NCBI GenBank assembly: GCA_922989275.2 | Contig: OV277861.1 | Coordinates: forward strand, 19,182,540 to 19,246,539 | Source of the DNA: Gari tellinella | Lineage: Eukaryota > Mollusca > Bivalvia > Cardiida > Psammobiidae | Length of the DNA stretch: 64,000 nt | Reading direction: 5' to 3' | Shown here: in pieces, positions 44,701-56,700 of the stretch | How positions within the stretch are numbered: the first letter of the stretch is position 1 | Layout: each line of letters begins with the position of its first letter | Notes under the pieces: generated by a model | Seen by the model: only the letters and a program-made list of their open reading frames with translations | Database searches by the model: none | Told to the model about the DNA's origin: nothing | Program-made: the position numbers and the translations under genes

Positions 44701-47700
44701 GGACTGGCCAGCAAGGTCAACACACTTCGGTCACATTGAGGATGCTTAGGACATGCGGCAACGCCGGATATCCGGTCGAGATCGTCACCTTAGAGGCTAA
44801 CAGACATGCTTATTGAAGAATGGCACAGAATGTCCATTGCATACATCATTAAGCTAATTCTCCGATTTCCATGTAGATGCAAGGAAGTGATTAATGCACG
44901 TGGTGAACACATACTAGCTGTAAATTAAGAGAAGAACCTAAAAGGTGGGGCTCTTGGTCAAGTTGTTTGTTACCCCACCCACCTAGTCTGGCACACGGTG
45001 ATTTTAGGGTGGTTGTGTCTGAAAAGGAACTGCGATATGTATTTCTACTTTTCGAAATACAGTTATACTCTACAACGAAGTTAACATGTCATTTTACATG
45101 AAACTGTTAAAAAAATATTGTATGAACTTATATTTATATATTGGGCCTACCCAATATAGTTACCCCTTTAATTGTTTTGTTGAGTATATATCTGACACGA
45201 GGTGTTTGTTATACGAGGGGTGTTCAAATGGTTTTGATACTGGATCAATAACTTCAATATCACGATTGCAAAATGCATGTGTGATATATCATTTTAAGGA
45301 GCAATTCTTCGCCTACACGATGGTATAATGCACGATAAGATCACATAACTCGATGAGTCATAACATGGACCTAAATGACCCCTACCAGAGAACACTGGAA
45401 CATAGCATTTTTCAGACATTACTTTTTGACGTAATAACTTCTTAAAGAGTAACATTTCCAGATTTCTTTTGGAAATATATCAGTTTATGTCTAAATTTTA
45501 ATGTTAATAAAATTTTATTTCTATTGAAAGGGTTAACTGTCTAAAATATCATTTTTTCAAAATCAACATTTCTTATTTTGCTAATGACGAAAGTGGACAT
45601 GGTTTTTCGAACGCTATGAAAACGTTCTAGATCAGTATATCTACATTTTGATTTTAAAACATAAAACTATTTTTCAATGGCTTCAATTATAGCCTGGTTT
45701 AATAATAATAAAAGAGTTTGTAGTTTCCCTAACTACTTTTATACATAACAGGAGATCAATTTTTTATTATATTTTCAGTACGTGTTTAGAATAAGCTCTA
45801 TTTTTCTTTCATAGTTTATGTAATAATATCATTTAAAACTTTGTTAGCGTTTGCATAATTGTCTTATTGTATTTGGCAGAACATTTCATAAACTTATTCA
45901 AAGTAATAAAGCCGTAATAATAATTATAGTACCAACTTGTGTTTAGAAAATTAACTCACATATACACAAAAAAGGTCCAGTGTCCTCGAGGAGGGGTCAT
46001 TAAGGTTCATGTTGGGGCTTATCGAGTAACGTGATCTTAACGTGCATGATATCACCGTGTCGGCAAAGAATGGATCTCTTAAATAATATATCTTATATGC
46101 ATTTTGCACTTATAATAATGAAGTTATTGATCCAGTATCAAAACTTTTTGAACTACCCTCGTATATAAACACACACTCAGTGTTTAACGGTGCAACTGCA
46201 GTCTAATTGAAGTAAGGGCAAATATAATTTAAGGTTTTATTGGAAATCAATGGCAGTTCTAAGCAATGTGTTAGAAAGAAGTCGACTAGGATTCGTACAC
46301 TGGAATTTCAATCAAAATATTGCAGACATGTTTCCCCGTCTGTATAACAGACAGATGGGGAATTACTTTATGATTTCGTCCGTTTCAAATCAAATCATAG
46401 TTTAGTAACCAGGCGTCTGGTCTGCCTCCAGACGTTTTGCCTCTCAGATTTCTATAAGCCATTTTCAAGAGCATTTCATTCATTTATTTTTAACCATTTA
46501 CCCCATAGCCTGTTTCTAGGTAGGAGACATGTGTTCATTTAAAGTAGGCATTTAATCATTTTTAACCAATTGCCGCATAGCCTGTTTCTAGTTTTGAAGA
46601 CATGTGACCACTTGAAGCAGGTTGAAAGTAAAGAAGCATGCGCTCTTAGGCGATTTCTTCTTTACCTTCAGATCATCTGCCAGGATTTAGAAACAAGTTT
46701 TGATCGTATTTTTTCTTGATTGCATAATCTTAGGATTTTTATGATCAATCTATAGTAGCACTGACGTATTCTATCTCTTGTCTATGACATCCTAGCTGAG
46801 AGGTAATTTTCTAAGCACGTATTCTCTTACAGCTGGATGTGCCACTCTGGTCACCCCTACAAGAGGTAGCATGACGTCACAAACAGACGGTATAAACACA
46901 GTAGCAACGTTTACCTGTAACCAAGGTAACACTCTAAACGGTGCCTATACACTCACGTGCGGAAGTGATGGCACGTGGGACTCCAGTCAGCCAACATGCG
47001 GTATATATATTGTACATGTCTATGCTGTAAATTTTATTTCTATCCCTTCGCATAACCTTATCTGCTTTGAAATTTGTCATCTACTTTTATTTCTAAAACT
47101 TAAACTTAAACTAAACCAATTATCGTAATTAGTGTCAAATAGTCTAGATTCTGAACAGACTCGGTGTTACGTGGGCTCTAATCAGCTTCCAAACTGTTTG
47201 CAAATAATCATTGTACTCGGGTGCAGTGAAGGTAACATCCGTAGGTCAACACAGTCGTGGAATGAGCAATGCAACAGAAAGTTTGTAAATAACCGTTATT
47301 TATTTGAAAAATAACTTCACATCACGGAATTATACACTCTTGTTGTATAATTCCTTGTGCACACCAAGCATGAAACAAAGAGGTACCCAACGCTCTTAAG
47401 ACACTTGACTCATTTATGGACCTTATTGCAGGAAAACAAGAGTTTTACTGCTGTCAAGAATTGAAATATCACCTGTTTGTAAACTATTTGAAACTCAATT
47501 CCTTTTGAATATATATTAAACTTTCCTTATCCGGAGGCATCTAAACGTCCGTATATCTTACTTTGAACTGTGAAATACTGAATAAAATCAGCGAGTTCGA
47601 GATATCCATTTCAACATATTTACATTCGCCCAATTCACAAATTCATTGAATAAAAATGACGTTTAATTTGTATAAAAGCAATTTTTCTAGATGTCGAGAC

Positions 47701-50700
47701 TTGTGCACGACTTTGGCAGAGAGCCAGGGCTTATGGGCCTTTTCTCCGCGAATCATGTTGTGGCTTTTCCTGAGTAATGGCAGGGCTGTTCCTTTCAGGG
47801 TACACTTTATTCGTGTTAACAACTTCAAATATGGATCAAACATACATGCATACTAACAAAATGTTCATTTGATATTAGAAATAACAGCAAGTATAATGTA
47901 AATATAAGAAATTAACTGATTTTCTTCGGCGTTTAAGCGAAATAAACGACAGAAATTGATCGTCAAATTTACCATGAATCGTGCTATATGATTACAGCCG
48001 AATGCCCAGACCTGACGGACCCCTCTAGTGGCTCTGTTGCCATGTCCACAAATGGTACGGTATCCAAGGCAACCTACTCATGTTCGTCCAACTACTACAT
48101 CAGTGGCCAAATCACGCTCACGTGTCAGACTAGTGGAACCTGGGATAATGACCCACCTTCATGTAGTAAGTCACTTTATCTGGTCATTTAACCCAATACT
48201 CCATATATACGCAAGTTTACCCATCAAATGTATTTCTTCACTGAAAAATATTGTTCAAATTTATACGGTTATGAATATGTATCTAAATAATAGTTTCTAT
48301 AGTCTAGTTGATGACAGCCGAGGCTGAAAGTAAAGCAGAATGCGCATTAAGGCGCATTCTGCTTTACTTTCAACCTGCTTTAAAAGGTCACCTGTCATAA
48401 ATACTAGAAACATGCTACTCGAGTAAAGGGTTAACAAATGGCCTTACAGTAATTCCAATATCAAGTCATTGTAAAACGATCGAAATTGTGGTGAAAATGT
48501 TTATTGCTAAACTGTGGTTTTATAGATCAGTGGTTAGAGTGTTTTCATAGTAAGCCACATGCTCAGGGTTCGAGTCCCAGGGGATTCATTACGTATTTAC
48601 CATGTAACATTTGGAGCCCAACATAAGCCGCAGTATTAACATGAAGCCAAGGAGATTATATTCTTTATTGAATAATTCCTTGTGTAGCTTATAGAATGTA
48701 CAAAAATATTAGAAATATGTGGAGTATTCTTGAAGTTCGAATTTGAGACTAATTCTTGTGCAGAGGTTGTGTATGTAGCCGGGTTAATATTGTAGTTAAA
48801 ATATTTGTATGCTTAACTGTGAGACTTGATAGTTCAGTGGGTAAAGTGTTGGCAAACCTGATACTCAACACAATTTATAGGTCGTAATAAATAGGGTTTA
48901 CTGTATATAAAATAGTGTTATCACCCCCTCCACTCAAAACCAAGAATAAAGTTACCCTAAATATTATCTTTTTCTGTGTTACTTTAGGTACTTCCAAAAT
49001 TTATCATATCTAAAAAGTAAACTTCGGTAATTTTAAATGTCCCATAGAAAAGGTTTAAGTGCATTTTGCAGAGTATATTTCCCACCTGCCTGATTATAAA
49101 CTGATTCATAAATGTTTCAGTGCCTTTTAAAGTATTATAACTTAAAAGCCTGTTGTATTTTTAGAATGCATTCACCCGACAAGTTTGATAGCAAAAAGCT
49201 CACACATATATCTCTTCTTTCTAAAGTACATGTATGATAACTCAACCGTCTCCTGCACATTACATGGTGTCACTTCCCAAGTGTTTTATTGTATAAAAAG
49301 GTAAAGGTATGTAGATTATGTTTTGGAAATAGTCAAATAAATAATTTGAAATTCCTCCAGTTCAACTTACCCTTCTTTTAACGTTGAAATCATCATTTCA
49401 GTCGGAGGTCGACTTATACTTTTGACTGAATAAATTCGAAGAGTAATTTCAAATTGGAGATATTGAGGTTTGACTGTATTATAACCTAACCAATATTGCC
49501 TTCGATTCAATATGTTGGACATAGGCAAACAGTGTAAACTCTGATCAGACGCCGCAGAATGCCTGGTCAGAGTTTGCACTATTTGCTAATAAGAATTTTA
49601 ATAACACTAAACGAACATCAAAATTTAGACCAAACACCCTTTAGATAAAATTTAGTTATCCAATATACACGGAAGAATCCACTGTGGGCAAATGGGTTAT
49701 CGTCATTGTATTTGTTTCAGAGTGTAACTTTCCAATGACACCGTCTAATGGTGGTGTATCAGTGACGGATAGTTCGGCGGGGACTATGGCCAACTATACG
49801 TGTGACACAGGGTATTCCCTGAACGGCATCGCCTCTAGGATGTGCCAGACCGACGGCAGTGGATGGCAAGGCTCCGATCCTTCCTGCAGTATGTTCATAT
49901 TTTAACCTTTTCATTCCCAAATTAATAGTGACGTTTTACCCCTGCACCGCTGTATTGACGTCTTTAAGATCATTTTAAAGTTAGATTTAAGATAGTATGA
50001 CTTAAGAAATATCGATTATGAATGTCAAACAGTTTGTATCTTGATCAAACGCCTAGAAACGCATTTTTGTTCATCCATTGCAGAGAATATTTCCAATTTA
50101 TACAGTCAGGAATATGGAATATGGAATAGAATCTTTATTATGCAATAACTCTAACATGAGCCATGAGCATAGCAACATTAATATACACCATAGGAAATAC
50201 ATTCTCATATAGCCTAGCAGAAATATATTCTATATCCTGTTTTCCATGGCCTTGCGGTAAATTATTGTGACTTATATCACACAGCTCCTCACAGCTGTGG
50301 GTTCAAATCCATGTCTAGGCATTCGGATATTTTCATGTGGGAAAGCTTTCTAGCCGGCTTGCGGAAGGTCGGTGGTTCTACCAAGTAGCACTTTATATGA
50401 TGAATACGTTTGTTAAGTATTAGACATGCTGTCGGGCTATCACTATTTCCTATTTAACCGAAACTTAAACAAAGAGCAGGGCAATAGACTGTAGACAACT
50501 ACAGCATTTCGAACATGTTAACACTTTTTAAAATCTGAGTGTCAAACAGCTTGGAACCTAATTGAAATAAGCGATAACGGGCTGCTGATTTGACTTCGAA
50601 CTGCTTGTAATCTACCAGGGATCCATATAAGAGGGAGTAAATTGAACAAATCCAACAGTTTCTCTCTCATTGAAGCTTCAATTCCTATGGTTTTACTTCT

Positions 50701-53700
50701 CATTAGTATCGTCTCGAAAATAATTTTCTAATGAGTAGTAACACAATAGAATTTAATGCAGAATTCTTTAAGTTGTCACCTGTTTTTATAAAAAAAACGT
50801 TGTATTTTTTATCGTAATAAAGAAGTTCTATTTTATTTCTAATTTTCTATTATCTATTCTTTATTTCTCCAGTGCTTTGCCAGACCGTGACGCCACCGAC
50901 AGATGGTTCTTTCAGCCTCGGTACGAATGGCACGTTTACAAACATCGGGTTTACGTGTGAAAAGGGCAGCACTCTGAACGGAGCCAGAACTCTCACCTGT
51001 CTCTCTGATGGTACTTATGACGACACCGCCCCGACATGTGGTAGGTCCTTCTTGAACCCTATTCACTATGGAAACACATTTTGAAGTGTCCATCGTAATA
51101 TGCGCATTATAATACTTCTTCTTAATGGCAGTTTTAAAGACAAATGTTAGATTAAAGAAGCATTGAAATAAAGCAGACAGCGCGTACTGGAACATATAAT
51201 TTTACTTAAAGTTATAGTTTAAGAAGTTCTGTCGAAAGTGCTTTCATGAATGGTTTTACTTAGTTAATTAAACAGAATAGTATGCATTTCGTTGTGATAA
51301 TCACGTACTTGGAAATAGCCAAATCCGTAGACCCAAATCAGTTACATGATACTCCAGTTTTTCATTAGTGTCTACACCATTTGTTACTCATCAAATTCTT
51401 TTGCGCTGCTCCAAATAAGTTACATATTCCATAAAGTATGTTTGGTCAAAGTCTGCAATATTTATTAAATGTCCATTCCTGTTTCAAAATAATTTCTATG
51501 ACATTAACCCTAATAATAAATTCTGATTGCGACGTGACTAATATTTGAAATTGTGGTCTTCAAATTTGTTTAATTTATATCTATACCTTTTTTACGTAAA
51601 GAAACCTAAAGACGTGTGTCAAACAGTATGGATTTAGATCAGATACTGTGTTACGTGGCGCCTGATATGAGTCAAAAATGTTTTACAGCATCAGCAGGCA
51701 AAGTGGTAACTAGAGCCGTGAATCTGAGCATTATGCGCATATTGGGCCCTCGACTGTTTAACATTTCTCTCATATTGACCCCATTGCCTATTTCCCTTGG
51801 TATTGTACACCAACATTTTTCTTTAAACTCACTTTGCTTATAGCAGACCTTTATTGTGAGTGGAAAGGAAAGCCGAAAATGTTGTTTTTCTATTAGATCG
51901 TTTTTTCTTCTTTTCTATTTTACACAGCTACATGTTCTACCTTGACCGACCCCCTAAGTGGGACTGTGACATTGTCAACGGACAGTTACGTCACCACGGC
52001 TACATACGCATGCGTATCAGGATACAGTCTTACTTCCGCCGGAACACTCACATGTACAACTTCCGGCACGTGGGATATCACTGTACCTGAATGCAGTATG
52101 TACTTGTATATTGTTTTGAAATGTGATTTACTCACAAAGATATGATTTGGGCTTTTATTCTATATTTGGTGTTGCGTTTAAAATTAAATGCTTTGTAGTG
52201 ATATTGTGAATGCTTCCTAGTTGAATGACCCATTCATTATCACAAAGGACTACTGCACAATTCGATATTACATCAGAGAATATGACATTATTTTCTATTA
52301 GCAATCATTTCCATTAATAACAGCTGTGTACCAGATCAGTCACCGGGTAACCAGTCATCCATTCAGGTTCAAAACATTTTGACATTTAGACTTAAATGGG
52401 TCCTCATCACTTTCAACAAGCTGCATTTGTTCTTTTATTGCATTGTCTTCATTACAGTGGAGAATCTGTTATTCTTTCCCGTTTAAACGCAAACGTACGC
52501 AAACGCAAAGCACTAAAACGTAGAAAAAAACAACTTTTGGACAATTCTGATAATTCTTGTTTATCTTGGTGGCAAACAGTTTGGAGCCTGATCAGACGCC
52601 GGGTTACCCGGCGTCTGATCTGGCTCCAAACTGTTTGTATTGTAAATAATAGTTTTAGCGTAAACGCGTTTATTGGGAAAGAATAACAGATTCTCCACTG
52701 TAAGTGTGAAAGAAAATCGTCTTCCCACTGTTAAGAGCGACTTTGTTTTTACACGATTCAAGATTGGAACACTTTATCCAGTAACATTAACACTTAAATG
52801 CTAAATGTTATATAAGATTAATACGCTTAACTCAGTAATGCAAAGTGGATTCTTCCCTGCTTATATATTGGATCAATCCATTTAGATGGAAAATGTGCCT
52901 GGTTTAAACTTTCATTTTCGTTTTTTTGAAGACGCCACATTTTGCACGGTAAACATATTTCCCTTTTATGGGGCGCTAGCACGATTTATGTTAAACGGTA
53001 CTATGGGATACACATACAAAATAGCATGCTTTTATCATAGAATCGGTAACGAACTGAATGCTTAGAATGATAATTAACAAGAAAAGGATAAATGGTCCTT
53101 CATTAACATGAAACACAGAAGCCATTCCCACTTTCCTTTCTTTCAAAGTTGGAAGCTTAAGACAGCCTTCAACTAGAAATTGGATATAAGATGAACCATC
53201 GAAATTAATATTTAACCAGGTGATTTGATTTCCTGAAAGTTGTGCTACATGGTAAAATTATGCTTTAAATCATTGTGTTTTGTTTGTTTTACTCTTGTAA
53301 CACAGTAACATGTAGGATATGTGACTTAGGTCGTAATTTCATACAAAATACAAGTAGAAATGGAGCATTCGTGAAGTTGTCTATGGATACTTAAATGCAT
53401 TTCCATGATTCAACGTTCCTTGTGATAATCCTTTGGATTAGGAAAATATTATCATTTTCTCAAAATGCCTCTATTTTAATCCTAATATTGATTTTGTTTC
53501 GTTATAGTTACAGAAAATGAGAGAACAAAATCAAAATATGTACAATTTAATTTAAACCATTCAAAAATGGGAGTTAAGATAATATAAAGTATTTTGCTAT
53601 TTTCTGACATTGCGACATCTATTGGCTTTTACCATTTTGAAGAAAATAAGGTCCAAATAAAAGTCACATTTTTTTTATTTTATGCATTTATCCGTGAAAT

Positions 53701-56700
53701 GAAATCGTCTTTGAATTTATGGCTGAATGCATTGAACAAAAGTGTGACATGTTTTCAGGATTTAAAGGATACAACTGCGTTTTCGCCAAATGCATACATA
53801 AAAAATTACCCACGACATCATTTAAAGCAAAGTAAACATGGCTAATTGCATTTATTTATTTGAATCATCCATTATTTCCATTTCCCTTATCCATCCTAAG
53901 ACTGTCAGAGTCCACCAGCTGTTTCTAATGGTAACTGGATATTGGCCACCAACAAATCAACTGCCACCTACAGCTGTGAGTCCGGGTACGTGTTGTCGGG
54001 TTCTCAAACTAGGCACTGTGGGACGGACGGAAGTGGCTGGAGTGGTACAGAACCAAGCTGCAGTAAGCCCTCCTATAATATGTCCATCTGTAATGGACAC
54101 TCGTCCTTATTTAAAGTTGAATAAACTGTCTACCCCAACAGCATAACCAAGTAAACCACGATACATCAATGTGAAAAGAACAGGAGAAGCTTTAAGCATG
54201 ATGAAAATAAAGCAGAAATCTCACGAAGGAGTTTTCTGCTTAAGTTTCATCATGCTAAAAGCTGTCATCTGTATGTAACACCGGGTAAAGAAATCAACTT
54301 TTGAAGTGGGTGTAATAGCATGAAATGAATGTTCACACAACAAGTGGTGTACTGAGATGTTTCATTTAAGCACACGTACAAATGGTCTTTTCTAGCAAAA
54401 GCTAGCTTACTCTGTGAACAAATAAGTATTTTCAATATTTGTTTATTTGTTGTTGTTTTTTAAATGAAAAGTTTCGTTTTTGTATGATATTATTTCAGCA
54501 AGCTTCTAATGCTATAACATTTAACTCATGTGAAATATCATAACCATTGCTCATAACTAATCAATTTGCGCTAATTAGGAGGATATTGATACATGTGTGT
54601 CGCGGTTTTTTCATAAAGCTTTTGCGTTGATTTGCTATTGGACGACAACGATTCTAGCCTTTTGAACCTCATTTTAACCGAAATCGATTGATTTCAGAAG
54701 ATTTTGTGGCTAGATGGATAATGATTCAGGTAGTTATTGGCATATTTGCTATGAATAAAAACATCACCCTAATTAGCGCAAGTATGACGTCATCATATTC
54801 ACCGTTTGCTTTATGTGTAACTTAACATGTTATTAAAATCACTAATTCAAACGTCAACTATTATTGCACCTGATCATTAGAGTGGTTTAGTGTTGTCACA
54901 ACTTGCGCTAAGTAGAGTGATAAGAATGATTATCTTCGCTATATGTTCAGTTTTGCTTTGCTTGCTTTCGATTTTTGTTTAAATGTAAATAATCTCTAAT
55001 TTAATAATTCAAATGATCACTATAAAAGCGATTTTGCTTTACACTTAATCTGATTTTATATTCAAAGCGTATATTCAGAAGCATGAACTTATGTATTTAG
55101 AGGATGTGGACATAGGTGGTTGAGTTTCGTTCCAAGCTAAACGAATGGACATATCGAATACCTTTAAAAAAAACAATTGTGAGACAATCGAAAGATATAA
55201 TTTCACTTTTACATAAAACTAGTAGGAATATATATACTTCTCTATCTCATATCGGTTAGAAACATGTAAGTAACAGAACCTCCTTGTCATTTCAGCCGCC
55301 AGTGCGCCAAACACCGGTGCTAGCACAGAGGGCGACACTGGCACCTCAATTCCTCTAGTCGTGGTCATCGTCATGGCAATACTACTTATTGTCCTGATTG
55401 TGGTAGTGGTGGTGGTCACATACCTCTACATCACGCTAAGAAAGCGCAACAAGACATTTGATTCTGCAGAGCCAGACCGAAGGACCATGCAGCCTGAACG
55501 TAAGAGCATACTTGTCTAGAGCTTAGCAATTAACCCATGTGTGCCTGGACAATGCACTGAATCTCTGTGTGCTGGGTTGAAAAGTCAATTACAGATACCC
55601 AAGAGTAATTTAAATCACTAAAGAAAATAGTTTCAATTTATACAGTCAAAAATATGCAAAATGAAATATATTTTCCAAATCCTTGCACATAGTATATTAA
55701 AGCAGGCTGAAAGTGAATCAGAAAGCGTCTTAAGGCGCATTCTGCTCTACTATCAACCCGCATTAAGTGGTCACCTGTCTTCAAAACTAGAAACAGTATA
55801 TGGGGAAAAGTGTTAATTTAGTAAGAGTAAACAAAAGAAATACTCCCAACTTCAGTTCTATAGATTTCTTCATATATAGTTGAAAGACTGTAAACAGATT
55901 CATACAAGTAATGTTAAAAATCAAGCCTCGAAAATGTTCTCCTTTTGATATCATTCAAACCGTATCATGTGACGCTGTTCGGCGCGAATCTTATGGGACA
56001 TACTTTTTTATTGTTCGGTGCACTTATCCATTCTGTGGATACCCTGTATTACGTGTTAGTCAATCGGACATATTAAACTTTAAATATCAAATTTCTCGAA
56101 CTGTGTTGCTCTGTTCTTAAAATGACAAAGTAGTTAAAGCAACAAACAAAGTAAATACACCTATTGAACTCTTAATGTATCTCTTTACTGCCCTATAACG
56201 AGTAAAATGTTTATTTGTGAACATGTCGCATCCTAACCAGACGCTGCGTAACGCGTCGTCTGATCAAGATCCAAATTATTTGACACTTATATCAAATTTT
56301 CTTACGTAAATATCATAATATTTGACATTTGAATTTACTAAATGAAAGCAAACGACAATTTTTGAAACGTCACGGCAGTGAAGGGGATACCATGGGTTAT
56401 ATGATTTATTTGTTCTGATCTGTTTTATCATAATTGTTTCAGCTGTAGCTGAGGACGCTAAAGAGTTTCATGCCTTGCCCAAGAGCAGTACCTCAAGCTC
56501 ACCTGTAAGCTTGCCTGTGACACCCCTTCCACCGAAGGACGTATCTATGGGCAATAATATCTCTCGATTGGGTAGGAAGAAAGCACGACCTGGTTCTACT
56601 GCTACTGCCACAGACGTTATAATCGCCAACGGTCTTACTCCTGTACCAGGCTATAACAACAAAAAAGTGCCTTTTAACTCAAGAAGGTTGACACCTCTCG

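Larger units (their letters stand above)
52096..55295. other. Introns flanking CCP14
   Basis: Spans 52096-53900 and 54063-55295. 52703-53880 has no recognised element. 54566-54785 is flanked by inverted TTGCGCTAATTAGG ends and may be a further MITE. A degenerate core-2 palindrome lies at 54186-54270. Confidence 0.6.

Noticed and set aside
44645..44935. A functional Tc1 transposase
   Set aside because: Only a C-terminal portion with stop codons is present.
50854..51195. 113-codon minus-strand frame over CCP12
   Set aside because: It is antisense to a well-supported CCP exon.
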